From Catenulispora rubra (GTDB taxonomy: Bacteria; Actinomycetota; Actinomycetes; Streptomycetales; Catenulisporaceae), in assembly GCF_015356825.1 (NCBI RefSeq), contig NZ_JAACYW010000010.1, positions 23,174-87,173 of the forward strand: a DNA stretch of 64,000 bases. The letters are read 5' to 3'. The position numbers and the translations under genes were made by a program. Position 1 is the stretch's first letter. Each line of letters opens with the position of its first letter. The notes below the pieces were generated by a model, which was not told where the DNA came from, did not search any database, and saw nothing but the letters and a program-made list of their open reading frames with translations. Positions 25,105 to 34,987 of this stretch are shown here, piece after piece.

Positions 25105-27693
25105 CTACGCCTGCGAAGGCTCAGGTTCGATCGACCTCGGCAGCGTGATCACCATGGTCAGCCCGCCGCCGGGCGTCTCCTCCGGGATGAGCGTCCCCGA
25201 CATCGCCTCGACCAGCCCGCGGGACAGCGCCAGGCCGAGGCCGATCCCAGTGGTGTTGTCGCGGTCGCCGAGGCGCTGGAACGGGGTGAAGATCCGTCCG
25301 AAGTCCTGGGGCGGGATGCCGGGGCCGCGGTCGATGACCCGCAGGTCGACGGTGTCGCCGAGAGTGCTGGCGGTCACCGTGACCGGGTGGTGGTCGGTGC
25401 CGTGTTTCAGGGCGTTGGCGATGAGGTTGGCCACGGCCCGCTCCAGCAGCACCGGGTCGGCGCTGACCTCGGGGACGGTCTCGAAGCCGCCGAGCGTGAT
25501 CCGGTGCCGGTCGATGCCGCTCAGACTGCCCATCGCCGCCTCGGTGACGTCCTCGACGTTGGTCGGCTCCAGATTCAGGGTCAAGGCGCCGGCCTGTAGC
25601 CGGCTCATGTCCAGCAGGTTGTCCACCAGGCGGGTCAGCTGGTCCAACGACTCGTCGGCGCTGCTGAGCAGCTCTGCCCGGTCGTCGGCCGGCAGGTCGA
25701 TCGACGTGTTCTGCAGCCCGGTGACGGCTAACTTGGCGGTGGCCAGGGGAGTGCGAAGGTCGTGCGAGACCGCCGCGAGCAGCGCCGTGCGCATCTTGTC
25801 GGCCTCGGCCAACGGTACGGCCTGCGCGGCCTGGCGGGCCAGCCTCGATCGTTCCAGCGCCACCGCGGTCTGCGCGGCGAACGCTGTGAGGACCCGCTGG
25901 TCGGTCGCCGGCAGCGTGCGTCCGGTCAGCGCGAGCATGGTGTCCGGCCCGGCGCTGACCAGCACGTCGGCCTCGCCGGGGGTGCGGCACGGCATGGCGC
26001 CGGTCGTCGAGGTCGCCGCGACCAGCCGCCACGCGTCCGGGTCGTCCTGCTCGTCGGGACGCGGCGGCAGCGAGGGGTCGGCACGCTCCAGCAGCGCCGC
26101 CGACTCCATCCCGAACGTCTCCCGGAACCGTCCCAGCAGCGCGCCGATCGCCTCGTCCCCGCGCAGCACCGACACCGCGAGCTCGGAAAGGGTCTCGGCC
26201 TCGGCGGAAGCCTTGGCGGCCCGGCGGGACTGCCTGGCCGCCAGATCCACGACCGAGGCGACGGTCAGACCCACCACGACGAAGACCACCAGGGCGATGA
26301 CGTTGTTGCCCGCGGCGATGGTGAGTTCATAGAAGGGCGGGATGAAGTAGTAGTTGAGCAGCAGCGAGGCCGTGACCGAGGTGAACAGCGCGGAGAACAG
26401 GCCGCCGAGCCGCGCCACCAGCACCACCCCGCTGAGCATGATCATGGAGTCGCTGACCAGGTTCAGCCGGGTCCGCAGGTTCGCGAGCACCAACGTCAGT
26501 ACGAAAGGCAGGATCAGGCCGAACAGCGGCGCGGCCCAGCGCCTGCCGTCCTGCGGCAGGCGAAGGGCCCGGCGCAGCAGGGCGAAGTGACCAGCGTCGG
26601 CTGCGGAGCGTTCGTGCGTGACCATGTGCACGTCGATGTCGCCGGACTGCTGCACCACGGTCTCGCCGATGCCGTAGCCGCCCAGGAACCGCTCCAGCCG
26701 GCCCCGGCTGGACACGCCGAGCACGAGCTGGGTGGCGTGCTCGGCACGCGCGAACTGCAGCAGGGCCTCGGGGATGTCGTCGCCGACCACCGAGTGGAAG
26801 GTGCCGCCGAGGGATTCGACCAGGGCCCGCTGTTCGGCCAGCGACTTCGGTGAGGCCTCGGTGAGTCCGTCGGAGCGGGCCACGTGCACGGCGAGCAGGT
26901 CGGAGGCCTTGGCGCCGACTCTCTGGGCGATGCGGGCCGCCCGGCGGATCAACGTCGGGCCCTCCGGCCCGCCGGTCAGCGCGACCACCACCCGCTCGCG
27001 GGTCTCCCAGACCTTGTCGATGCCGTGCTGGTCGCGGTAGCGCTGCAGGCCCTCATCGACCCGGCCGGCCACCCACAGCAGCGCCAGCTCGCGCAGCGCG
27101 CCGAGGTTGCCGGGGCGGAAGTAGTTCGACAGCGCGGCGTCGATCTTGTCCGGCTTGTAGATGTTGCCGTGCGCCATCCGGCGGCGCAGCGCCTCAGGAG
27201 TCTGGTCCACCAGTTCGATCTGGTCGGCCGAGCGGACCACCTCGTCGGGGACTGTCTCGCGCTGCGGCACGCCGGTGATCTTCTGCACCACGTCGTTCAG
27301 CGATTCCAGGTGCTGCACGTTGACCGTGGTGAGGACGTCGATGCCGGCGTCGAGCAGTTCCTCGACGTCCTGCCAGCGCTTGGCGTTGCGCGAGCCGGGG
27401 ATGTTGGTGTGTGCGAGCTCGTCGACGACCGCCACCTGAGGGTGGCGTGCCAGCACGGCGTCGACGTCCATCTCGGTGAAGGTGGTCCCGCGGTATTCGA
27501 TCGTCTTGCGGGGGATCACCTCCACGCCGTCGAGCATCGCCTGGGTGTGCGGCCGGTCGTGGGTCTCCACGAACCCGATGACGACGTCGGCGCCGCGTTC
27601 GGCGCGCCGCCGGGCCTCGTCGAGCATGTGGTAGGTCTTGCCGACTCCTGGCGCCGCGCCCAGGTAGACCCGCAGTCTGCCGCGCCCGCCCAT
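25105..27693 (-). CDS. kdpD: Potassium sensor histidine kinase KdpD
   Basis: An 862-residue inner-membrane sensor that phosphorylates KdpE in response to K+ limitation or osmotic stress. The domains in order are: an N-terminal KdpD domain with Walker-type GAAPGVGKT and the DELAHTNIPGSRNAKRWQD region; a USP-like domain (to about residue 370); four DUF4118 helices; GAF; HisKA with SHDLRTPLA (His ~644); and a C-terminal ATPase with IGLGLALSRGLVEAMSG. The ATG at 27693 has GGAGG upstream. It is divergent from the kdpFABC operon. No kdpE is adjacent; a KdpE-like regulator lies at 36.8 kb. Confidence 0.97.
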   Translation of the reverse strand: MGGRGRLRVYLGAAPGVGKTYHMLDEARRRAERGADVVIGFVETHDRPHTQAMLDGVEVIPRKTIEYRGTTFTEMDVDAVLARHPQVAVVDELAHTNIPGSRNAKRWQDVEELLDAGIDVLTTVNVQHLESLNDVVQKITGVPQRETVPDEVVRSADQIELVDQTPEALRRRMAHGNIYKPDKIDAALSNYFRPGNLGALRELALLWVAGRVDEGLQRYRDQHGIDKVWETRERVVVALTGGPEGPTLIRRAARIAQRVGAKASDLLAVHVARSDGLTEASPKSLAEQRALVESLGGTFHSVVGDDIPEALLQFARAEHATQLVLGVSSRGRLERFLGGYGIGETVVQQSGDIDVHMVTHERSAADAGHFALLRRALRLPQDGRRWAAPLFGLILPFVLTLVLANLRTRLNLVSDSMIMLSGVVLVARLGGLFSALFTSVTASLLLNYYFIPPFYELTIAAGNNVIALVVFVVVGLTVASVVDLAARQSRRAAKASAEAETLSELAVSVLRGDEAIGALLGRFRETFGMESAALLERADPSLPPRPDEQDDPDAWRLVAATSTTGAMPCRTPGEADVLVSAGPDTMLALTGRTLPATDQRVLTAFAAQTAVALERSRLARQAAQAVPLAEADKMRTALLAAVSHDLRTPLATAKLAVTGLQNTSIDLPADDRAELLSSADESLDQLTRLVDNLLDMSRLQAGALTLNLEPTNVEDVTEAAMGSLSGIDRHRITLGGFETVPEVSADPVLLERAVANLIANALKHGTDHHPVTVTASTLGDTVDLRVIDRGPGIPPQDFGRIFTPFQRLGDRDNTTGIGLGLALSRGLVEAMSGTLIPEETPGGGLTMVITLPRSIEPEPSQA

Positions 27694-27872
27694 CTCGCCT
27701 CCGTCTCGGAATCGATCCTGTCACGGTTCTCCCAAGGTGCACTCCCATCAGCCGTTTGGACGCCGTGCGCAACGGCAGCGGGGGCGCTTGCATCCCGCTT
27801 GCGTCAGGTTGGGAGGGAACCTCTCCGGGATTCACTAGGCACGCCCTTTTCCCTCACACAAAGGAGCACCTG
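27694..27872. promoter_or_regulatory. Divergent control region of kdpD and kdpFABC
   Basis: This 179-bp gap separates kdpD (minus) from the first small gene of the kdp operon (plus). KdpE operators would be expected here, but I cannot mark one with confidence. AAAGGAG at about 27860-27866 is the ribosome site of the small gene. Confidence 0.5.
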
Positions 27873-27962
27873 ATGGCCGACGTGATTTTCGTCGGGATCA
27901 CGATCGCGTTCTTCGCCCTTCTCGCGTTGATCATCAAGGGGGTCGAGCGTCTTGAGCGCTGA
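27873..27962 (+). CDS. 29-residue membrane peptide leading the kdp operon
   Basis: ATG at 27873 has AAAGGAG about 6 bases upstream and opens a 29-codon frame: a single hydrophobic helix (VGITIAFFALLALII) followed by the charged tail KGVERLER. Its end overlaps the TTG start of kdpF by 11 bases, so the two are coupled. It resembles KdpF in size and topology but not in sequence. It is probably a small pump-associated peptide. Function is inferred from context only. Confidence 0.75.
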   Translation: MADVIFVGITIAFFALLALIIKGVERLER

Positions 27963-28041
27963 GAACATCATCGGCCTGATCGTGTCGGTCCTGCTGGTCG
28001 GCTATCTCATAGCGGCCCTGATCCTCCCGGAGAAGTTCTGA
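27952..28041 (+). CDS. kdpF: KdpF subunit of the K+-transporting ATPase
   Basis: A 29-residue single-helix peptide that stabilises the KdpFABC complex in the membrane. It starts at TTG 27952 inside the end of the preceding small gene. The sequence begins with SAENIIGLIVSV and ends with LPEKF, the classic KdpF form. Its TGA overlaps the kdpA ATG by one base. It is too short to be found by most gene callers. Confidence 0.9.
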   Translation: MSAENIIGLIVSVLLVGYLIAALILPEKF

Positions 28042-29723
28042 TGTCGGACACCTGGGCCGGCTTGCTCCAAGTCGCCGCCCTGGTCCTCCTGCTGGCCGTG
28101 TCCTACCGGCCGCTGGGGGACTACATGGCGCACATTCTCACCTCGAAGAAGCATCTTCGGGTGGAGAAGGTCCTGTACAAGACGATGGGCGTGGATTCCG
28201 AGGCGGACCAGACGTGGGGCACGTACCTGCGGTCGGTGTTCGCGATCTCCGCCGTCGGGGTCCTGCTCCTGTACCTGATCCTGCGGATCCAGCATCATCT
28301 GATGTTGGCGCTGGGCATGCCGAAGGTGAACGCGGACCTGGCGTACAACACGGCGGCGTCGTTCGTGACCAACACCAACTGGCAGAACTACTCGGGCGAG
28401 AACACGCTGGGCTATGTCGCGCAGATGACCGGTCTGGCGGTGCAGAACTTCGTGTCGGCCTCGGTCGGTATCGCGGTGGTCGCGACGCTGATCCGCGGCT
28501 TCACGCGCTCCAAGACGGACCGGTTGGGCAATTTCTGGGTGGATCTGACCCGGATCATCTTCCGTCTGATGCTGCCGTTCTCGATCGTGTTCTCGTTGGT
28601 CTTGATTGCCAGTGGTGCGGTGCAGTCGCTGGGTGACCACTTGACGGTGGTGCACACGCTCAACGGCGACCAGAGTCTGTACACCGGTGCGACCGCCTCG
28701 CAGGAGGTCATCAAGGAGCTCGGTACCAACGGTGGCGGTATCTTCAATGCCAACTCCGCGCATCCGTTCGAGAACCCGACGGCGTTCACGAACCTGTTGG
28801 AGATCTATCTGCTGCTGGTGATCGGGTTCGCGCTGCCGCGGACGTTCGGGAAGATGGTCGGCTCGCACAGGCAGGGCTACACGATCTTGTCGGTGATGGC
28901 GATCATCTGGATCGGTTCGCTGGCCTTCTCCACGTTCGTCGAGACGCATCACCACGGCATCAACCTGGCCGACGGTCACGCGGCGTTGGAGGGTAAGGAG
29001 TCCAGGTTCGGTATCCCGGCCTCGACGTTGTTCATGACCTCTACGACGTTGACTTCGACCGGTGCCATCAACTCCTGGCACGACTCGTATACACCGCTTG
29101 GCGGTGGTGCGGCCATGTTCAACATGATGTTGGGTGAGATCGCGCCCGGCGGTACCGGTTCGGGGCTGTACGGCATGTTGGTCCTGGCCATCGTCACGGT
29201 GTTCATCGCCGGTCTGATGGTCGGCCGTACGCCGGAGTACCTGGGTAAGAAGATCCGTCCGGCGGAGATGAAGTACGCGGCGTTGTACATCCTGACCACG
29301 CCCGCTGTGGTGCTGGTCTTCACCGGTCTGGCCATGGCGCTGAAGGGTGAGACAGCCTCGATCAGCAGCGGCAACCTGTACGACGGCCATCCAACGCCAC
29401 ACGGCTTCTCCGAGGTGTTGTACGCGTTCACCTCGATGGGCAACAACAACGGTTCGGCTTTCGGCGGTCTGTCCGGGAACACGCACTGGTGGAACACCGC
29501 CGGCGCGCTGGCCATGATGTTCGGCCGGTTCCTGCCGATGATCTGGGTGCTGGCGCTGGCCGGTTCGCTGGCCAAGCAGAAGCCGGTGCCGGAGACCGAG
29601 GGCACGCTGAAGACCGCCTCGCCGCTGTTCGCGGGGATGCTGCTGGGCACCGTGCTGCTGGTGGTCGGCCTCACCTACTTCCCGGCCCTGTCGCTCGGGC
29701 CGCTCGCTGAAGGACTGCACTGA
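28041..29723 (+). CDS. kdpA: KdpA, K+-binding and translocating subunit
   Basis: A 560-residue polytopic membrane protein of the high-affinity KdpFABC potassium pump. It contains the four selectivity-filter-like repeats of the family, for example [39 protein letters not shown] and [10 protein letters not shown]. Length is normal for the family. The start overlaps the kdpF stop and the stop overlaps the kdpB start (TGATG), so the operon is tightly coupled. Confidence 0.98.
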   Translation: MSDTWAGLLQVAALVLLLAVSYRPLGDYMAHILTSKKHLRVEKVLYKTMGVDSEADQTWGTYLRSVFAISAVGVLLLYLILRIQHHLMLALGMPKVNADLAYNTAASFVTNTNWQNYSGENTLGYVAQMTGLAVQNFVSASVGIAVVATLIRGFTRSKTDRLGNFWVDLTRIIFRLMLPFSIVFSLVLIASGAVQSLGDHLTVVHTLNGDQSLYTGATASQEVIKELGTNGGGIFNANSAHPFENPTAFTNLLEIYLLLVIGFALPRTFGKMVGSHRQGYTILSVMAIIWIGSLAFSTFVETHHHGINLADGHAALEGKESRFGIPASTLFMTSTTLTSTGAINSWHDSYTPLGGGAAMFNMMLGEIAPGGTGSGLYGMLVLAIVTVFIAGLMVGRTPEYLGKKIRPAEMKYAALYILTTPAVVLVFTGLAMALKGETASISSGNLYDGHPTPHGFSEVLYAFTSMGNNNGSAFGGLSGNTHWWNTAGALAMMFGRFLPMIWVLALAGSLAKQKPVPETEGTLKTASPLFAGMLLGTVLLVVGLTYFPALSLGPLAEGLH

Positions 29724-31867
29724 TGTCCACCGATGCCGTGACTCAAGTCCCCGCTACCGGTGGGACTCCGCAACCGAAGCAGGACACCGAGGGCCGAAAG
29801 ATCGGCGCCGGTTTCCTGGACCCGAAGATGCTCTGGAAGTCGCTTCCGGACGCGCTGAAGAAGCTCGACCCCCGGGTGATGATGAAAAACCCGGTCATGT
29901 TCGTCGTCGAGGCTGGTTCCGCGCTCACCACCTGGCAGGCGATCGCGCATCCGTCGGTGTTCGCCTGGGTGATCACCGTCTGGCTGTGGCTGACCGTGGT
30001 GTTCGCCAACCTGGCTGAGGCGGTGGCCGAGGGCCGTGGCAAGGCGCAGGCCGCCACCTTGCGCAAGGCCAAGACCACGACCGTGGCCCGGCGCCTGGCG
30101 TCCTGGACTCCGGGTGTCTCCGGGGCGGCCGGTGTCTCCGGCGAGGTCACCGAGGTTCCCGGCACCGATCTGATGCTCGGCGACTTCGTGGTGGTCGAGG
30201 CCGGCCAGGTCATCCCCGGCGACGGCGACGTCGTCGAGGGTGTGGCCTCGGTGGACGAGTCGGCGATCACCGGCGAGTCGGCCCCGGTGATCCGGGAGTC
30301 CGGCGGCGACCGGTCGGCGGTCACCGGCGGCACCAAGGTGCTGTCGGACCGGATCGTCGTGAAGATCACGTCCAAGCCGGGTGAGACCTTCATCGACCGG
30401 ATGATCAGCCTGGTCGAGGGTGCGAACCGGCAGAAGACGCCGAACGAGCTGGCGCTGAACGTGCTGCTGGCCTCGCTGACGATCGTGTTCCTGCTCGCGG
30501 TGGTCACGCTGCAGCCGATGGCTACCTGGGCCGGCGCCGCGCAGTCGCTGGTGGTCATGGTTTCGCTGCTGGTGGCGCTGATCCCGACCACGATCGGCGC
30601 GCTGCTCTCCGCGATCGGCATCGCCGGCATGGACCGCCTCGTCCAGCGCAACGTGCTGGCGATGTCCGGACGCGCGGTCGAGGCCGCCGGCGACATCAAC
30701 ACCCTGCTGCTGGACAAGACCGGCACCATCACCTTGGGCAACCGCCAGGCCTCCGAGTTCGTCCCGGTCGTCGGGGTGGACAAGGACGCCCTTGCAGACG
30801 CCGCGCAGCTGTCGTCGCTGGCCGATGAGACGCCGGAGGGCCGCTCCATCGTGGTGCTGGCCAAGACCGGCTACGGGCTGCGCGAGCGGCACCAGGGCGA
30901 GCTGACCGGCGCGGAGTTCGTGCCGTTCACCGCGCAGACCCGGATGTCCGGGGTGAACCTGCACGACGGCCGGGAAGTCCGCAAGGGCGCCGGGGCCGCG
31001 GTGATGAAGTGGGTCCGCGACAACGGCGGGCACCCCACCGACGAGGTCGGCCAGCTGGTCGACGCCATCTCCGGCGCCGGCGGTACCCCGCTGGTGGTGG
31101 CGGAGCACGTGCCCGGCCAGCCGGCCCGCACCCTGGGCGTCATCCATTTGAAGGACGTCGTCAAGGAAGGCATCCGCGAGCGTTTCGCCGAGCTGCGGGC
31201 GATGGGCATCAAGACGGTCATGATCACCGGGGACAACCCGCTGACCGCCAAGGCCATCGCCGAGGAGGCCGGGGTCGACGACTTCCTGGCCGAGGCGACG
31301 CCCGAGGACAAGATGGCGCTGATCAAGAAGGAGCAGGAGGGCGGCAAGCTGGTCGCGATGACCGGCGACGGCACCAACGACGCCCCCGCTTTGGCGCAGG
31401 CCGACGTCGGCGTGGCCATGAACACCGGGACCTCGGCCGCCAAGGAGGCCGGGAACATGGTGGACCTGGACTCCAACCCGACCAAGCTGATCGAGATCGT
31501 CGAGATCGGCAAGCAGCTGCTCATCACCCGCGGCGCGCTGACCACCTTCTCCATCGCCAACGACGTCGCGAAGTACTTCGCGATCATCCCGGCCATGTTC
31601 ACCGTCATCTATCCGGGCCTGCACGTCCTCAACATCATGGGCCTGCACTCGCCGAAGTCGGCGATCACCAGCGCCATCATCTTCAACGCGCTGATCATCA
31701 TCGGCCTGATCCCGCTGGCGCTGCGCGGCGTGCAGTACAAGCCGTCCTCCGCCTCCGCGCTGCTGCGGCGAAACCTGGTGATCTACGGTGCCGGCGGTCT
31801 GGCGCTGCCGTTCGTCGGCATCAAAGTGATCGACCTGATCATCCAGTTCATCCCCGGATTGAAGTAG
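29723..31867 (+). CDS. kdpB: KdpB, P-type ATPase catalytic subunit
   Basis: A 714-residue P-type ATPase that supplies energy to the KdpFABC potassium pump. Visible motifs are the actuator TGES segment ([10 protein letters not shown]), the phosphorylation site DKTGTIT (Asp ~331), and the hinge [11 protein letters not shown]. The membrane helices show the Kdp-type arrangement and the length is normal. It overlaps kdpA by one base, and kdpC follows after 13 bases. Confidence 0.98.
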   Translation: MSTDAVTQVPATGGTPQPKQDTEGRKIGAGFLDPKMLWKSLPDALKKLDPRVMMKNPVMFVVEAGSALTTWQAIAHPSVFAWVITVWLWLTVVFANLAEAVAEGRGKAQAATLRKAKTTTVARRLASWTPGVSGAAGVSGEVTEVPGTDLMLGDFVVVEAGQVIPGDGDVVEGVASVDESAITGESAPVIRESGGDRSAVTGGTKVLSDRIVVKITSKPGETFIDRMISLVEGANRQKTPNELALNVLLASLTIVFLLAVVTLQPMATWAGAAQSLVVMVSLLVALIPTTIGALLSAIGIAGMDRLVQRNVLAMSGRAVEAAGDINTLLLDKTGTITLGNRQASEFVPVVGVDKDALADAAQLSSLADETPEGRSIVVLAKTGYGLRERHQGELTGAEFVPFTAQTRMSGVNLHDGREVRKGAGAAVMKWVRDNGGHPTDEVGQLVDAISGAGGTPLVVAEHVPGQPARTLGVIHLKDVVKEGIRERFAELRAMGIKTVMITGDNPLTAKAIAEEAGVDDFLAEATPEDKMALIKKEQEGGKLVAMTGDGTNDAPALAQADVGVAMNTGTSAAKEAGNMVDLDSNPTKLIEIVEIGKQLLITRGALTTFSIANDVAKYFAIIPAMFTVIYPGLHVLNIMGLHSPKSAITSAIIFNALIIIGLIPLALRGVQYKPSSASALLRRNLVIYGAGGLALPFVGIKVIDLIIQFIPGLK

Positions 31868-31880
31868 GAAGAGCCGACCA

Positions 31881-32525
31881 ATGAAACTCGGAGCAACCAT
31901 CCGGCGCTACAGCGCCGCCATCCGGGCCATGGTGGTGTTCACCGTGATCCTCGGGATCGCCTATCCGCTCCTGATAACCGGGATCGCGCAACTCGCCTTC
32001 AAGGACAAGGCCAACGGGTCGCTCATCAAGGACGCCTCGGGCAAGGTCGTCGGCTCCTCGCTGCTGTGCCAGCAGTACGTCGACAAGTCCGGGAACGCCC
32101 TGCCGCAGTACTTCCAGGCCCGGCCGTCCAACGCCGCCAACTCGTCGAACTCCAGCGACCCCGGCTGCAACTACAGCTACTCCGGCGGGTCCAACCTGGG
32201 CACCAGCAGCGCCACGCTCAAGGGCACCATCGAGGGCCGGATCGCCTCCTACGCCAAGGCGTACAGCATCGACCCGACCAAGGTGCCCGAGGACGCGGTG
32301 ACTGCCTCGGCCTCCGGGCTGGACCCGGGGATCTCGGTGGAGAACGCCGACGACCAGGCCGCCTCGGTGGCCAAAGCCCGCGGCCTCGACACGGCGACCG
32401 TCGACAAGCTGGTCAAGGACAACACCACCGGCCGCTCCCTGGGCTTCCTGGGAGAGAAGTACGTCAACGTGGTGACCCTGAACCTGGCCCTGGACAAGGC
32501 ACACCCCGTCACCGCGAGCAGCTGA
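31881..32525 (+). CDS. kdpC: KdpC, inner subunit of the K+-transporting ATPase
   Basis: A 214-residue protein with one N-terminal membrane helix (AMVVFTVILGIAYPLLITGI) and a periplasmic-side domain typical of KdpC: LLCQQYVDK, YFQARPSNA, DPGISVENA and VNVVTLNLALD. KdpC stabilises the complex and raises ATP affinity of KdpB. It is the last gene of the kdpFABC operon and is followed by a hairpin. Confidence 0.97.
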   Translation: MKLGATIRRYSAAIRAMVVFTVILGIAYPLLITGIAQLAFKDKANGSLIKDASGKVVGSSLLCQQYVDKSGNALPQYFQARPSNAANSSNSSDPGCNYSYSGGSNLGTSSATLKGTIEGRIASYAKAYSIDPTKVPEDAVTASASGLDPGISVENADDQAASVAKARGLDTATVDKLVKDNTTGRSLGFLGEKYVNVVTLNLALDKAHPVTASS

Positions 32526-32534
32526 TCCTGATGC

Positions 32535-32564
32535 GGGGCCGGCGCCGTGATCGGCGTCGGCCCC
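32535..32564. terminator. Hairpin between kdpC and the antiporter gene
   Basis: A 13-bp stem with one G-U pair (32535-32547 with 32552-32564) and a 4-base loop lies between two convergent genes, so it can serve both. Confidence 0.75.
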
Positions 32565-32580
32565 GTCGTGTTCTCAGCTT

Positions 32581-34119
32581 TCAGTTCTCTGGTGTGACGG
32601 CGGCTTCCGCACGGTCGAGCTCCAGTTGCAGTCGTCGCCGGGTGGTGTCGCTGACCATCCCCTCGGTGTAGAGCCGCCGCAGTTCGGCCGTCTGCACGCC
32701 GATGATGTCGCGTTGCAGTGCCGCGTAGTCGGCGGCCGGCCAGGCACCGTCGGGACGGTGTCCCAGGCGCGCGGTGTAGCGGCGGCGGGCGCGTTCCAGC
32801 ACGGCTTCCGGGACGGTGGTGGTCTCGGCCAGGCCGTCGAGGTAGTCCAGGGCGGATTCGGCCAGGGCGGTGCGGGCGGCGGCCTCCTTGCTGGCGCGCA
32901 GTGCCGGGTCCACGGCCAGGCCGGAGCCGGTGACCACACCGGCCAGGCTCAGGCCCTGCAGGGTGAGGGTCGCTGCCACGACGCTGGTCGTGAGCACGAG
33001 GATCAACGGCCGTCCGGCCAGCGGCGCGCCGTCGTCGGCAGCGAGCGGGATGGTCAGCGCCGCGGCCAAGGGCATCACGCCGCGGGTCCCGGCCCAGGTC
33101 ACCACCCGCGTGGTGGCCCAGGTCGGGAACGCGCGGGTGGGTTTGGCGACGGCGACCGTCGGCCACACCCACAGCACCCGGATCCCGACCAGGACGGCGG
33201 CCAGCGCCGCGGCCTGCAACGGCCACCAGCCGGTGTGCGGCGGCAGGTCACGCACCATGGTCGGCAGCTCCAGGCCGATGAGGGCGAACACCACCGATTC
33301 CAGCAGGAACACGATGACCGCGTACACGGCCTGCACCTGTAGCCGGATACGGGCGTCGCTGGTGCGGTGGCCCATGCCGCCGCTCGCCACGCCGGCCACG
33401 ACCACCGCGGTCACCCCGGAGGTGCCGACGGACTCGGCCAGGATGTACGCGGCATATGGCGTGACCAGCGCGATGACGGTCTGCAGCACAGGATCGGCGG
33501 TGCGGGAGCGCAGCAGGACCACGAGCACCGACAGCGCCGCGCCGATGCCCGCGCCGCCGCCTGCCAGCAGCACGAACTGGCCTCCAGCGCCGAGCCAGGA
33601 AACGGTTCCGGCGCTCACCGCGACGCCGACCGCGACCTTGAACAGCACCAGCGACGTGGCGTCGTTGAACAAGCTCTCGGCCTGCACGAGTGTCTGGATG
33701 CGGCCGGGCAGTGCCAGGCGGCGGCTCAGCGCGGTGACCGCGACCGGGTCGGTGGAGGCCAGCACCGCCCCGAGGACGAAGGCCATCGACGCCGAGAGCG
33801 CGGTCAGCTGCGAGGCCAGCCCGGCCACCGCCGCAGCGGTGGCGAGCACCAGACCGAAGGCCAGCAAGGCCACCGGACGCCACACCGCGCGCAGGTCACG
33901 CAGCGACATCTCCTCCGCCGAGGCGAACAGCAGCGGCGGCAGCACGATCAACGCGATTGTCTCCGGCGCGACGCGTACCGCCGGCACTCCGGGGAGCAGC
34001 GCGACCGCGAGGCCGGCCAACACCAGCAGCGACGGGGCTGGGATACGAAGGCGTTGAGCGAAAGTGGCGACCGCTGTGCCCAGTACGACCAGGGCCAGGA
34101 CGATCCCCACTGCGTGCAT
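32581..34119 (-). CDS. Na+/H+ antiporter, CPA1 family
   Basis: A 512-residue CPA1 exchanger with about 12 membrane helices. The family's ion-site segment is seen in ASTDPVAVTALSRRLALP and ESLFNDATSLVLF (the FND motif), followed by a ~120-residue hydrophilic C-terminal tail. I chose the ATG at 34119 because CGAGGTG lies about 8 bases upstream. A GTG three codons earlier falls inside that site. It probably exchanges Na+ or K+ for H+. It converges on the kdp operon, so K+ homeostasis genes are grouped here. Confidence 0.93.
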   Translation of the reverse strand: MHAVGIVLALVVLGTAVATFAQRLRIPAPSLLVLAGLAVALLPGVPAVRVAPETIALIVLPPLLFASAEEMSLRDLRAVWRPVALLAFGLVLATAAAVAGLASQLTALSASMAFVLGAVLASTDPVAVTALSRRLALPGRIQTLVQAESLFNDATSLVLFKVAVGVAVSAGTVSWLGAGGQFVLLAGGGAGIGAALSVLVVLLRSRTADPVLQTVIALVTPYAAYILAESVGTSGVTAVVVAGVASGGMGHRTSDARIRLQVQAVYAVIVFLLESVVFALIGLELPTMVRDLPPHTGWWPLQAAALAAVLVGIRVLWVWPTVAVAKPTRAFPTWATTRVVTWAGTRGVMPLAAALTIPLAADDGAPLAGRPLILVLTTSVVAATLTLQGLSLAGVVTGSGLAVDPALRASKEAAARTALAESALDYLDGLAETTTVPEAVLERARRRYTARLGHRPDGAWPAADYAALQRDIIGVQTAELRRLYTEGMVSDTTRRRLQLELDRAEAAVTPEN

Positions 34120-34257
34120 CGCGGGCACCTCGGAGCCATTCGTCGGGGCCTGCCGTCGTCGGCGGTTCTTCCCGAGCCGACCAGACTTCCCGGCGCACCG
34201 TCGCCAGTTTAGTGATCTTCCAGTGGCGACGTCACCTGATTAGCGGGCGAGAACGGC

Positions 34258-34291
34258 ACATGGCCCGTGCCGAACCCGGCACGGGCCATGT
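34258..34291 (-). terminator. Hairpin downstream of the bL37-like gene
   Basis: A perfect 15-bp inverted repeat (34258-34272 with 34277-34291) and a 4-base loop lie 11 bases beyond the stop of the minus-strand bL37-like gene. Confidence 0.85.
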
Positions 34292-34302
34292 GGTCTGACT
34301 GT

Positions 34303-34377
34303 TCAGGCGCCGGGGCGGCGGCCGTGGTTCGCCGTCTTCTTCCGGCGGGCGCGCTTCTTGCGGGCGCGTTTGGACAC
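34303..34377 (-). CDS. Ribosomal protein bL37-like, 24 residues
   Basis: The GTG at 34377 has GAAGGGAG about 6 bases upstream. It encodes 24 residues: SKRARKKRARRKK followed by TANHGRRPGA. This basic peptide with an ANHG(K/R)RP end matches bL37, a 24-25-residue protein of the actinobacterial large ribosomal subunit that binds 23S rRNA. It is followed by a strong hairpin, so it is a one-gene unit. It is too short for ordinary gene calling. Confidence 0.88.
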   Translation of the reverse strand: MSKRARKKRARRKKTANHGRRPGA

Positions 34378-34987
34378 GGGTGCTCCCTTCGGAGTGGGTG
34401 CGGATGCGGAGACGACCGGGAATCAGCCGGTGATATTCGGCGGCCGGTCGTCATGGCTCCGCTCGGCGCTCCAGCAGGACACACGGCGGTTGATCACGAC
34501 CCCATGAAAGCATCGCGTCGCCAGGTCGGCGGTCGCCGCCAACGGGGGTCAAGCACTCGCCGAACTCGCTCCTCGCATCCGTGACGGCTTTGCGAGGCAG
34601 TCGTGGGCGATTCGTATGCCCCATGTTTGAACGATGCGGGGCGAGTTGCCGGTGATATCCGTTACCTGCTTTGCTGGTCGCGTGATCACCGAAGGCGTAC
34701 AGCGGCGCCCCGCGAACGGCGGGGCCGCGAGGGCTTGCGCCGTCTGCCCAGCCGGTGATCCGGGCCGCCGGCATGACGACCGGCCGCCTCATCGCGTCGA
34801 GCTCTGAGTAGACCGCGGTCCGACAGGCTCGGTCCGCGGCTGTTGTCGCTGACGCCTGCCAAACCTATGGAATCCGACCTGACTCCTCCTTCAGGCGGCT
34901 GACCACCACGCCGATCGCCCGCGCCGACCCAACAACGGCGGGCTCGGGCCCGGTGCCCCTCATCGAAACCGGAAAGCTCTCACCACC
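34378..34987. other. 610-bp stretch without a recognised gene
   Basis: The left end carries the bL37 promoter. No frame has family-like sequence. An imperfect hairpin with an 11-bp stem and one mismatch lies at 34813-34839, followed by the presumed SDR promoter. I see nothing else in it. Confidence 0.5.

Noticed and set aside
28002..29720. Minus-strand 572-codon frame opposite kdpA
   Set aside because: A shadow of kdpA: Arg/His/Gln-rich with no motif.
34813..34839. Imperfect hairpin as terminator of an unknown gene
   Set aside because: There is no gene ending in front of it. It is recorded only as a structure in the gap before the SDR gene.
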